Shown here piece after piece: positions 25,358 through 33,131 of a DNA stretch of 64,000 bases; the first letter of the stretch is position 1, and the number at the start of each line of letters is the position of its first letter. Position numbers and translations under genes: made by a program. Where the stretch lies: the NCBI RefSeq assembly GCF_027497495.1, contig NZ_CP114205.1:248001-312000 (forward strand). The letters are read 5' to 3'. Origin of the DNA: Streptomyces tubercidicus. GTDB taxonomy: Bacteria > Actinomycetota > Actinomycetes > Streptomycetales > Streptomycetaceae. Under the pieces are notes generated by a model that saw only the letters and a list, made by a program, of their open reading frames with translations, ran no database searches and was not told where the DNA came from.

Positions 25358-25398
25358 GCAGGCCGCAGGATATTGAGCGGTCGGACCGGATGTTGAGT
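25352..25398. repeat. Degenerate tandem repeats over the response-regulator stop codon
   Basis: TATTGAGC (25352), TATTGAGC (25371) and TGTTGAGT (25391) recur every 19-20 bp, with the GC-rich spacers partly alike (each ends near CCGCAGGA/GACCGGA). The first copy contains the TGA stop of the response regulator. The second repeat of this style in the window, after the one at 2723. Confidence 0.6.
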
Positions 25399-25426
25399 GT
25401 CCGGCCGGCCCTCGCGTCGCTTCCGG

Positions 25427-26137
25427 CTACAGCTGGAAGGAGTCGGCCAAGGTGTCGATCTGTGCGGTGAGCAGCGTCCGGGCCCGGTGTCCCATCCCGG
25501 CGTACTGGCCGGAGACCTCCAGGCTGACCGTGCCGTGCAGCTGTGACCAGGCCAGTACCGTGCCGGCCAGGGCGACCCCCGCCGCCTCGTCGTGCGGAGC
25601 CAGCCCGGTGTGCTGCGCCAGCCAGTCGGCGACGCCCTCCTCCTTGCGTACCCACGCGGTCATCTCCGCGACGACCGGGCGCAGCGCCTCGGCGGGGACA
25701 CCCGCGGCGAAGACCTTCAGGAACGGCCCCATCGCGGCCCGTGCGCGCAGCAGGGTGTCGGGCGGCGCCTCGTAACCGGGCAGCGGAGCGCCCTGGATCA
25801 GCAGATAGCGGTGCGGCTGGGCGACGGCCCAGCCCAGGTAGGCGTCGGCGAGGGCATGCAGGGCAGCGCGCGGATCGCCGTCGGGCGTCGCGGCGGCCTG
25901 TTCGACGGCTTGTGCCGCCTCGTCGTAGGCGTCCCGGATCAGCTCGCTCAGCAGGTCGTCGCGGCCGGCGAAGTAGCGGTAGAGGGCGGGGCCGGACAGC
26001 CCCATGTCCTTGGCGATACGGGTGAGCGCGACGGCCTGGACGCCGCCCTCGGCGAGCTGCTGCAGCGCGGCCGCCTTGATCTCCGCGCGGTTCTGCTCGC
26101 GGTAGCGCGCCCGGGGGCTGCGTGCCTCGGCGGCCAT
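25427..26137 (-). CDS. TetR-family repressor
   Basis: 236 aa. The N-terminal DNA-binding domain is clear (KAAALQQLAEGG, then TRIAKDMGLSGPALYRYFAG with the recognition helix). The C-terminal domain resembles the WHG/TetR_C_13 group (LADAYLGWAVAQPHRYLLIQ). AGGAGGAAAG precedes the ATG. It is divergent from the epimerase gene, 194 bp apart, and probably controls it through the inverted repeat at 26211-26229. A perfect 10 bp palindrome ACGCATGCGT at 26167-26176, just before its own start, may serve autoregulation. Confidence 0.92.
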   Translation of the reverse strand: MAAEARSPRARYREQNRAEIKAAALQQLAEGGVQAVALTRIAKDMGLSGPALYRYFAGRDDLLSELIRDAYDEAAQAVEQAAATPDGDPRAALHALADAYLGWAVAQPHRYLLIQGAPLPGYEAPPDTLLRARAAMGPFLKVFAAGVPAEALRPVVAEMTAWVRKEEGVADWLAQHTGLAPHDEAAGVALAGTVLAWSQLHGTVSLEVSGQYAGMGHRARTLLTAQIDTLADSFQL

Positions 26138-26210
26138 GACTTTCCTCCTGTGTTCGCGACGTCATGACGCATGCGTGAGTCGTCCTTGCTGATTCTACTC
26201 ACCACACCGA

Positions 26211-26239
26211 TTGCGATCACTCATCGCGAGAGTTATGGT
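26211..26239 (+). promoter_or_regulatory. Promoter with overlapping operator for the epimerase gene
   Basis: TTGCGA (26211-26216) and TATGGT (26234-26239) are 17 bp apart and form a plausible housekeeping promoter. The inverted repeat TTGCGAT-N5-ATCGCGA (26211-26229; one mismatch) covers the -35 element, where TetR binding would block transcription. Confidence 0.55.
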
Positions 26240-26331
26240 CTGTAACAGAAGCGATGGAGCGAAACTCGATCCGCTCACTGCTCGCCATTCACCCGCCTTT
26301 CGGCCGCTCGGCCAGGAGAGAAGGAAGTGCC

Positions 26332-27288
26332 ATGTCCGCTGCATCTGGAACGCTCCATGTCGTACTCGGCGCCGGCCCGGCAGGCACCGCGCTCGCCGGT
26401 GAGCTCGTGCGCCGCGGGCACGCCGTACGGCTGGTCAGCCGCTCGGCGCCGGAGCACACCGCCGAGGGCATCCAGTGGTTCGGCGCCGATGTGAGCACGG
26501 CCGACGGGGCGCTGGCCGCCGTCGCGGGCGCCGCCGTCGTCTACCACTGTGTGAACGTCCCCTATCACCGCCAGGTCGAGGTGATGCCCCAGGTGCAGAA
26601 CGTGGTACTGGCCGCCGTCGAGACCACGGGAGCACGGCTGGTCGTCCTGGACACGCTGTACCCGTACGGCGAGACGCACGGCGAGGTGATGACGGAGGAG
26701 ACCCCGTGGCGGGCGACGAGCCGCAAGGGGCGGATGCGGGCGCAGCTGGACGAGCGCTATCTCGCGGCCCACCGCGCGGGGCGCGCCCGGGTCGCCCTCG
26801 GCCGGTCGGCCGACTTCGTCGGCCCCGGCGTGCTCAACTCGACGCTCGGCGGAGCGGTTTTCCCCGCCGCGCTGGGCGGTGGTGAGGTTCTCGCTATGGG
26901 CGACATCGATCTGCCGCACAGCTACACGGACATCCGGGATGTGGCGGCCGGACTCGCCACGCTCGGCACCCACCCGGAGGGCGACGGCCGGGTCTGGCAC
27001 CTGCCCACCCCGCCCGCCGTCACCACCCGTGAGATCCACTCGATGATCGAGGAGCGGGTGGGCCGCCCCGTCCAGCGGGTGGTCCTCAGCGAACCGCGCC
27101 CCTTCGGGCCGTTCGACGCGGCCTTCATGGACGAGTACGCGGAGATGTTCTATCAGCACACCGAGCCGCAGATCATGGACTCGGCGGCCTTCGAGCGGAC
27201 CTTCGGCGTCCGCCCGACACCTCTGGACGCGACCCTGGACGCCACCGTCGAGTGGTACCGCGCGCTGCTGGCCGGCTCCCGGAGCTGA
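26332..27288 (+). CDS. NAD(P)-dependent epimerase/dehydratase family protein
   Basis: 318 aa short-chain-like Rossmann protein. The nucleotide motif is VVLGAGPAGTALAGELVRRG (a GxGxxG variant). LVVLDTLYPYGETHG and HSYTDIRDVAAGLATL fit the extended NAD-epimerase family; a strict YxxxK pair is not obvious, so it may act as a reductase or binding protein. Start ATG 26332 has GAGAGAAGGAAG upstream. Probably the target of the divergent TetR repressor; such pairs often respond to reactive carbonyl or drug compounds. Substrate unknown. Confidence 0.8.
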   Translation: MSAASGTLHVVLGAGPAGTALAGELVRRGHAVRLVSRSAPEHTAEGIQWFGADVSTADGALAAVAGAAVVYHCVNVPYHRQVEVMPQVQNVVLAAVETTGARLVVLDTLYPYGETHGEVMTEETPWRATSRKGRMRAQLDERYLAAHRAGRARVALGRSADFVGPGVLNSTLGGAVFPAALGGGEVLAMGDIDLPHSYTDIRDVAAGLATLGTHPEGDGRVWHLPTPPAVTTREIHSMIEERVGRPVQRVVLSEPRPFGPFDAAFMDEYAEMFYQHTEPQIMDSAAFERTFGVRPTPLDATLDATVEWYRALLAGSRS

Positions 27289-27327
27289 CCGGGTCGCACG
27301 ACCGGCCGCCTTGGGCAGCAGGCAGAG

Positions 27328-27362
27328 ACCGGGGGGCCGACGCGCTGGGCGTCGGCCCCGGT
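27328..27362. terminator. Bidirectional terminator hairpin
   Basis: ACC-GGGG(GG)-CCGACGC pairs with GCGTCGG-CCCC-GGT around a 5 nt loop: about 14 pairs with a two-base bulge. It lies between the convergent epimerase and DUF4232 genes. Confidence 0.8.
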
Positions 27363-27375
27363 GTTCCGGCAGGGG

Positions 27376-27906
27376 TCAGGAAGCGCTGGGGAGCTTCGCC
27401 GACCAGGCGGTCACCGACAGCGCGCCACCGTCGACATCGTTGTCAAACGCTACGATGCTGTGGGAGTTGCTACCCGTCGGGGCGACCTGAAGGTACTTGG
27501 CCTTCTCGGACGGACCGGCGTGCGTCCAGACCAGGTCGGCGTAGGCACTCTTGCCCGGCTTCAGGGTGACCTGGTGCACGCCCGGGTCCTTGGCGAAGTA
27601 GGTGTCACCGTGCTTCGGCGTCGTGTCGATAGCCGTGTGACCGGCGCCCTCCAGCGCCAGCCCCGCGTAACCGGATATCGCACACGTGCTGGTGCCCGTG
27701 TTGGTCACCTTCAGGTAGGTGCCCTGGTGATTCATTCCCACCTGGCTCGAACCCGCGTCCGTGGTCGTGACCTTCAGCGTCCCCGGCTGGCACGAACCGG
27801 CCGTCGCGCCCGATCCCGCAGCGGAGGCCACCCCGGCACCCGCACCCGCGCACAGCGCGACGGCGGCGGCGACGGTGGCGGCGGTGCGCAGACCACGCAT
27901 CGTCAT
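27376..27906 (-). CDS. Secreted DUF4232-domain protein
   Basis: 176 aa. A signal peptide (TAATVAAAVALCAGAGAGVA, cut near ASA-AG) leads to a DUF4232 domain: SCQPGTLKVTTTDAGSS, YLKVTNTGTSTCAISGYAGL and the end SHSIVAFDNDVDGGALSVTAW. Two cysteines (in GSCQP and STCAI) probably form a disulfide. These small exported proteins are common in streptomycetes and have no known enzyme activity. ATG 27906 has AAGGAG about 10 bp upstream. The promoter region carries paired GTTAGT repeats. Confidence 0.85.
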   Translation of the reverse strand: MTMRGLRTAATVAAAVALCAGAGAGVASAAGSGATAGSCQPGTLKVTTTDAGSSQVGMNHQGTYLKVTNTGTSTCAISGYAGLALEGAGHTAIDTTPKHGDTYFAKDPGVHQVTLKPGKSAYADLVWTHAGPSEKAKYLQVAPTGSNSHSIVAFDNDVDGGALSVTAWSAKLPSAS

Positions 27907-28007
27907 CAATCATCAACTCCTTCTTCTCCGGCAACCGGAGAATCTCGGCGGACGCCCGCTCGGCCCCAACGGCCGGTCGGGACGCCCTAGTTCGTTTTCG
28001 CGCCTGC

Positions 28008-28050
28008 ATCCTAGGCACCGCCACTGATGATCGACTAACGCCTCACTAAC
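28008..28050 (-). promoter_or_regulatory. Promoter and paired direct repeats upstream of the DUF4232 gene
   Basis: On the minus strand a good -10, TAGGAT (28013-28008), lies about 100 bp before the start. Two copies of GTTAGT (28050-28045 and 28039-28034) are exactly 11 bp apart and reach the -35 position. This is the layout of an OmpR/PhoB-type activator site. The rest of the divergent gap (27907-28221) shows no gene. Confidence 0.55.
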
Positions 28051-28221
28051 CCGCGGTAACAGCGAAATCGGTATGCGAATGATGGGCGGAATGCCGGGTG
28101 TTGTAGGGGGAGGCAGCGGAGGTCGTGGCGGAGTGGTGGGACGAGGCGGCGAAAGGCCGTCCGAGCAGGCGTGCGATGCTGGAGCACTGCGGGTCAGGGC
28201 AAAAAATGGGGAGTGTACGGC

Positions 28222-30486
28222 AGCGTGCTGGCAGCGATACGGCGGACTGGGACGCACAGCTGGGACCGCTTCGCGGCATCCGATCCGGGGCTCCTGCGGC
28301 TGATGGCGGGGCTGCGCACGGTCGGGGCCATCGTGCTCACCCTCGTCGTCCTGGCACTGCTGGACACCGGCGTCACGCTGATGGTCGCGGGCGCCATGAC
28401 GGCCATGGTGTCCACCTTCGCGGTCAAGGAGAAGGAGGTGCGCGGCCAGGCGGTCACGCTCGCGCTGGGCCTGCCCGTGGCACTCGCCGCGATGTCGCTG
28501 GGGGCGCTGCTGCACACCCTGGTCATCCCCGGCGATCTGTTCTTCGTCCTGCTGATCTTCGGTGCCGTCTACTGCCGGCGGTTCGGTGACCGTGGCACCG
28601 CGCTCGGCCTGATCGGCTTTCAGGTCTACTTCGTCTCGCTGTTCGTACAGGCCAGCGGGCCCGCGCTGCCCGAGCTGTATCTGACGCTGGGCATCGCCTT
28701 CGGGTGCAGTGCGGTCGTACGGTTCGCCGTCGTCCCGGAGACCCCCACCCGCACCCTGCGGCGGCTGCGCGAGGCCTTCCGGGCCCGCCTCGCCCAGCTG
28801 CTGGCGACCCAGCTGGAACTCCTCGACGCCGGACCCGATGAACTCGACAAGGTTCTCGACGATCTGCGGCGGCACACCTCCCGGCTGCACGAAGCGGCCC
28901 TGATGATCCAGGGCCACCTGGAGGAGGGCACCCGGGACGCGGCCACGGCGGGGCTGGTGCAACGCCGCGTCGCGGACGCCGAGATCGCCGCCGAACGGCT
29001 CGGGATGCTCATCCTCAACGCCCGCAGCGCCGAGCGCGCGGACACCATCACCATGCATCTGCCGCACGCCCCCGTACCGGCCACGGGGAACCGGATGGGG
29101 TCCGAGGACGACGCGATCGCCGCCCTGCGCCGGGATCTGAACGCGCTGCTGCTGCTGGTCGCCCGGCGCGCGTCCGAGGACCGCGGCACCGCGCTGGCCC
29201 TCGTACGCAACCGGCTGCTCGGCTACCGGGAGGAGGACGATCTGCCGCGCGCCTCGGCCGCCGTCCAGGACGTCTTCCGTGGACTCGGTGAGACCGCGCG
29301 CGCCGTCCTGGGTCTGCGGCTGGCGCTGGACGGGCCGCAGGACGAGTCGGACGACTCCCCGGCCACCACGCGCTCGCGCGAGGAGTTCGACGCCGAGGAC
29401 CTGTCGATCGTCGGGGCCGACGAGACCGAGGACGAGGACGACCGCACCGGGCTCGAACGGCCCACCACCCGGGCCGCGTTCCAGGTCGCGGTGGGCTCGA
29501 CGCTGGCCGTCATCGGCGGGGAGTTCCTGTCCAGCCAGCGCTGGTACTGGGCGGTGCTGACCTGCTGGGTGGTCTTCCTCAACACCGCGTCCACGGGCGA
29601 GATCCTGGTGAAGGGCTATCGGCGGCTGGTCGGCACGGTCCTCGGCGTGGTCGCCGGTGTCGCGCTGGCCGGGCTGGTCGGCAATCACACCTGGGCCGCG
29701 TTCGCGTTGGTGCTGCTCTGCATCTTCGGGATGTGGTTCACCGCCCCGCTGTCGTACGCCCTGATGTCCTTCTTCACCACCGCGATGCTCGGGCTGCTCT
29801 ACACCCTGCTCAACACCTACAGCCTCGATGTGCTGGTACTGCGCATCGAGGAGACGGCGCTGGGCGCGGCCTGCGGGATCATCGGCGCCGTCGTGGTCCT
29901 GCCGGTGCACACCGACCGCCGTACGGACGAGCTGCTGGGCACGGTGCTGGAGCGGCTGCGGGACGTGGTGTCCGCCGCCGTGGAGCAGCTCAGCGGCGGG
30001 CCCGCCGTCGACCTGCTGGGCCTGGCGCGCGATCTGGACACCGCGCTGGACGAGCTGCGCGGCTCCACCCAGCCGCTGACGCACCCGATTTCCCCGCTGC
30101 GCGGCCGCCGGCGGACCGTCCGCTATCTTGTGGCGCTGCTGGAGACCTGCGCCTATCACGCCCGTTCCCTGGCGGCGACGGCGGAACTCGTGCCGTACAG
30201 CAGGACCATCGCGGCCGACCCGCGCCTCGCCGGAGCCGGCCGGCGGATCGGCCAGAACATCGACCTCCTCGTCGCCCAGGTGCGGGACGAGAGCACCAAG
30301 GGCGAGGTCGATTCCGGTTTCAGTATCCCCGCGATGCTGGAGGCGGCCGGTGCGGAGGCACTGCAGTCGGGCACGGTCACCTTCCGCGTGCTGCGGCATC
30401 TTCAGCGTCTCGACGAGGGGGTGGTGGGTCTGGCCCGTCCGCTCGATGTGCCGGTGGCCGGGCCCAAGGGCAGCAAGGCCGGCTAG
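28222..30486 (+). CDS. FUSC-family transporter (aromatic-acid exporter-like)
   Basis: About 754 aa. Two blocks of membrane helices, around residues 25-160 and 420-560, flank and follow large soluble regions; the second block with VAVGSTLAVIGGEFLSSQRW, YWAVLTCWVVFLNTAS and ALMSFFTTAMLGLLYTLLN is the FUSC domain. Related proteins export aromatic carboxylates. The soluble middle part is highly charged and helical, with an acidic linker (DETEDEDD). GTG 28222 is preceded by TGGGGAG; GTG 28213 is an alternative. Single gene, divergent from DUF4232; no regulator adjacent. Confidence 0.85.
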   Translation, partial: SVLAAIRRTGTHSWDRFAASDPGLLRLMAGLRTVGAIVLTLVVLALLDTGVTLMVAGAMTAMVSTFAVKEKEVRGQAVTLALGLPVALAAMSLGALLHTLVIPGDLFFVLLIFGAVYCRRFGDRGTALGLIGFQVYFVSLFVQASGPALPELYLTLGIAFGCSAVVRFAVVPETPTRTLRRLREAFRARLAQLLATQLELLDAGPDELDKVLDDLRRHTSRLHEAALMIQGHLEEGTRDAATAGLVQRRVADAEIAAERLGMLILNARSAERADTITMHLPHAPVPATGNRMGSEDDAIAALRRDLNALLLLVARRASEDRGTALALVRNRLLGYREEDDLPRASAAVQDVFRGLGETARAVLGLRLALDGPQDESDDSPATTRSREEFDAEDLSIVGADETEDEDDRTGLERPTTRAAFQVAVGSTLAVIGGEFLSSQRWYWAVLTCWVVFLNTASTGEILVKGYRRLVGTVLGVVAGVALAGLVGNHTWAAFALVLLCIFGMWFTAPLSYALMSFFTTAMLGLLYTLLNTYSLDVLVLRIEETALGAACGIIGAVVVLPVHTDRRTDELLGTVLERLRDVVSAAVEQLSGGPAVDLLGLARDLDTALDELRGSTQPLTHPISPLRGRRRTVRYLVALLETCAYHARSLAATAELVPYSRTIAADPRLAGAGRRIGQNIDLLVAQVRDESTKGEVDSGFSIPAMLEAAGAEALQSGTVTFRVLRHLQRLDEGVVGLARPLDVPVAGPKGSKAG

Positions 30487-30507
30487 GGCCGGCCGATAAG
30501 TCCGGCC
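30487..30507. terminator. Possible hairpin between convergent genes
   Basis: GGCCGG and CCGGCC pair around a 9 nt loop within the 40 bp gap between two convergent genes. Short stem, so only a modest call. Confidence 0.4.
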
Positions 30508-30526
30508 GCCCCCGGCGCCCGTGCGG

Positions 30527-31498
30527 TCAGCCGTCGAGGACCGCGCCGTCGTGCCGGGCGAGCAGCGCCCGCTCCTCCTCCGGGGAGTAGCCGACGTCCA
30601 GCGTCGGTTCACCGCACGCGCGGTCCCAGGCCAGGACATCGGCCGCGGTCACCGCCAGCGGGGTCGCGGGCAGCCCCGCCGCGCGGGCACGTGCCGGACT
30701 GCGCTGCTGGGTCGACCGGTCCGGCCGTACGAGCGGGAACACCGGCGGCCGTTCCCCTGGCGGCACCGGAACGATCTCGACCTCCGTTCCCGCCACCCGC
30801 GCACAGGTCTCGATGAGCCCGCCGAGCGTCGTCGGCTCCTCCGGCCCCACCGCGTGGAACGCCCCGGGACGCGCGTCGACGAGCAACTGCACCACCAGGC
30901 GCGCCAGATCACGTGAGTCGATGATCTGCACCGGCTGTCCGGGGTCGGCGGGCAGCGCCACCCGTCCGCCGCGCGCGGCCCGGCGCACCCAGTAGGTGAA
31001 GGCGCCCTGCGGGTCGTGCGGCCCGGCCACCCTTCCCGGCCGCACCACCGTCGCCCGTGCGCCGTACCGGGCCACCACATCGTCCTCGCAGGCCACCTTG
31101 AGCGGGCCGTAGGTGTCCTCGCTGAGCTCCTCGGTGTGCCGTACGGGCGGACGGCGCGGGGTGTCCTCGGTCGAGCCCGGCCCCACCCCCGTGTGCTGGT
31201 AGACCGCGTGGCTGGAGACGAACAGATACCGTCCGGCCCGGTCCCCCAGCGCGTCCATCGCCTGCCCGACGTGCCGTGGCACATAGCCGCTGACATCCAC
31301 GACCGCGTCCCATACGCCGTCGCGCAGCGCCTCGTAGTCGCCGGTGTCCCGGTCACCGATGAGCCGGGGCAGCCCGGGGAACAGCCCGGTCCCGGTCTTT
31401 CCCCTGCCGAACAAGGTCACCTCCGCGCCGGTGCGCAGAGCGTCCGCCACGATGGCGCGGCCCACGAATAACGTCCCGCCCAGTACCAGAATCCGCAT
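30527..31498 (-). CDS. NAD-dependent epimerase/dehydratase-like reductase
   Basis: 323 aa. It opens with MRILVLGGTLFVGRAIVADAL, the GGTxFxGR motif of atypical short-chain reductases (CSP41/isoflavone-reductase-like). Further signatures are WDAVVDVSGYVP and YLFVSSHAVYQHTG, and a C-terminal VPVPPGERPPVFPLVRP region. A catalytic YxxxK is not clear, so reductase, epimerase or RNA-binding roles all remain possible. ATG 31498 gives a standard N-terminus. Divergent from the SGNH hydrolase gene; no operon partners. Confidence 0.8.
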   Translation of the reverse strand: MRILVLGGTLFVGRAIVADALRTGAEVTLFGRGKTGTGLFPGLPRLIGDRDTGDYEALRDGVWDAVVDVSGYVPRHVGQAMDALGDRAGRYLFVSSHAVYQHTGVGPGSTEDTPRRPPVRHTEELSEDTYGPLKVACEDDVVARYGARATVVRPGRVAGPHDPQGAFTYWVRRAARGGRVALPADPGQPVQIIDSRDLARLVVQLLVDARPGAFHAVGPEEPTTLGGLIETCARVAGTEVEIVPVPPGERPPVFPLVRPDRSTQQRSPARARAAGLPATPLAVTAADVLAWDRACGEPTLDVGYSPEEERALLARHDGAVLDG

Positions 31499-31589
31499 GG
31501 TCCCGGACGCTACCGCCCCGCTCGGCACGGCGCGGGCGGCGGGCCGAAAAGGGTGTGCGGATCAGGTATCCGGTTGACAGGCTGGGATC

Positions 31590-32813
31590 ATGAGTCCTCA
31601 GTCTGACCCCACCTCCCGCTCCACCACCACGCCCCCGGCAACTGACTGGATCACCACGCCCGTAACCGCGGATCTGCTGCGCGGTGCGCTCGATCTGGAG
31701 CACACCGCACACGGGGTACTGCCGCACCGGCTGCCCGCCCGCGCCCGCGCGCAGTGTGCCGACGGACAGCTGGCGATGGCGGAGGCCCAGCCGTCGGGCG
31801 TACGGCTGGTGTTCCGCAGCCGGGCCACCACCGTGGAGCTGGATGCGCTGCGCACCAAGAACTCCTACGAGGGCGCGCCGCCGCGTCCGGACGGCCGGTA
31901 CGACCTGTTCGTCGACGGGCGGCTCACCGGGCAGTCCGGTGTCACCGGCGGCAATGTCCTCATGGTGGACATGACCGCCGGCACCGCGGAAACCCGGCCG
32001 GGACCGCCCGGCACCGCCCGGTTCACCGGCCTCCCGGACCGCGTCAAGGACATCGAGATCTGGCTGCCGCACAACGAGATCACCGAGCTGATCGCGCTGC
32101 GCACCGATGCCCCCGTCGCGCCCCTCCCGGAGGACGGCCGCAAGAAGTGGCTGCACCACGGGAGTTCGATCAGCCACGGCTCCGATGCCGCGAGCCCCAG
32201 CAGCACCTGGCCCGCGCTGGCCGCCTCGCTCGGCGGCGTGGAACTGACCAATCTGGGCCTGGGCGGCAGCGCCCTGCTCGACCCGTTCACCGCCCGCGCC
32301 CTGCGGGACACCCCCGCGGACCTGATCAGCATCAAGATCGGCATCAATCTGGTCAACGCCGACGTGATGCGGCTGCGTGCCTTCGGCCCGGCGGTGCACG
32401 GCTTCCTCGACACCGTCCGCGAGGGCCACCCCACCACTCCGCTGCTGCTCGTCTCCCCCATTCTGTGTCCGATCCACGAGGACACTCCCGGCCCCACCGC
32501 CCCGGACTTCAGCAACCTCAGCGCGGGAAAACTCCAGTTCAAGGCCGCGGGCGACCCGGCGGAACGGGCCATGGGCAAGCTGACACTCAACGTCATCCGT
32601 GACGAACTGGCCCGCATCGTCAAGCAGCGGGCGGCCGACGACCCGAACCTGCACATCCTCGACGGGCGCGACCTCTACGGCGAGGCGGACTTCGCCGAAC
32701 TCCCGCTGCCCGACCAGGTCCACCCGGACGCCGCCACCCACCGCCGCATCGGCGAACGCTTCGCCGCGCTGACCTTCGGCGCCGAGGGGCCGTTCGCGAC
32801 CGGGCATGCCTAG
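31590..32813 (+). CDS. SGNH/GDSL-type hydrolase
   Basis: 407 aa. An N-terminal beta-sandwich (residues 1-180) precedes the SGNH domain. Block I is WLHHGSSISHGSDA with the Ser nucleophile, block II is NLGLGGSALLD, block III is IKIGINLVNAD, and block V is DQVHPDAATH with Asp and His, so all four catalytic blocks are in place. No signal peptide is seen, suggesting a cytoplasmic esterase. There is only a weak ribosome site; TTGACA lies 10 bp before the ATG, a place too close for a normal -35 of this gene. Confidence 0.85.
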   Translation: MSPQSDPTSRSTTTPPATDWITTPVTADLLRGALDLEHTAHGVLPHRLPARARAQCADGQLAMAEAQPSGVRLVFRSRATTVELDALRTKNSYEGAPPRPDGRYDLFVDGRLTGQSGVTGGNVLMVDMTAGTAETRPGPPGTARFTGLPDRVKDIEIWLPHNEITELIALRTDAPVAPLPEDGRKKWLHHGSSISHGSDAASPSSTWPALAASLGGVELTNLGLGGSALLDPFTARALRDTPADLISIKIGINLVNADVMRLRAFGPAVHGFLDTVREGHPTTPLLLVSPILCPIHEDTPGPTAPDFSNLSAGKLQFKAAGDPAERAMGKLTLNVIRDELARIVKQRAADDPNLHILDGRDLYGEADFAELPLPDQVHPDAATHRRIGERFAALTFGAEGPFATGHA

Positions 32814-32884
32814 GGGTGTCTCCCCCTCTCCCCCGACCTGATCGCATGCAGGACACCGTCCAGGCGACGACTCCGCACGCTCCG

Positions 32885-32915
32885 CCATACGGGTCGACTT
32901 CAGTCGGCTGTATGG
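32885..32915. promoter_or_regulatory. Nested inverted repeats upstream of the surface-protein gene
   Basis: CCATAC (32885-32890) pairs with GTATGG (32910-32915), and inside it CGACT (32895-32899) pairs with AGTCG (32902-32906). The symmetric 31 bp element could be a regulator site or a hairpin. The gap 32814-33131 holds no convincing gene. Confidence 0.45.
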
Positions 32916-32960
32916 ACGCGGTTCGTCGGTGGTGCCTTACTGCTGTGAGTGAATCCGGCG

Positions 32961-32992
32961 GGCCGCCCATCCCTCACCGGGGGTGGGCGGCC
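32961..32992. terminator. Strong hairpin, probable terminator
   Basis: GGCCGCCCA and TGGGCGGCC pair perfectly and the stem continues inward (CCC/GGG with one wobble) to about 13 bp with a 6 nt loop. It is 148 bp after the SGNH gene and 140 bp before the next start, so it most likely separates the two transcripts. Confidence 0.55.
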
Positions 32993-33131
32993 GTGCCGAG
33001 GAAGTACCTGAGACCTCGCCATGGCTGCTGTGTGAGCGCCCCCGCTGAGGAGACTTCACTGCCCGCTGAGCCGTGGCGAACATGCGGTCCCAGGTGGGTG
33101 GTTGACGGCCCCTGACTCGAAGGAGGCTGTC

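Noticed and set aside
31574..31590. TTGACA just before the SGNH hydrolase start as its -35 box.
   Set aside because: Only 10 bp separate it from the ATG, so transcription would begin inside the gene; no matching -10 is seen.
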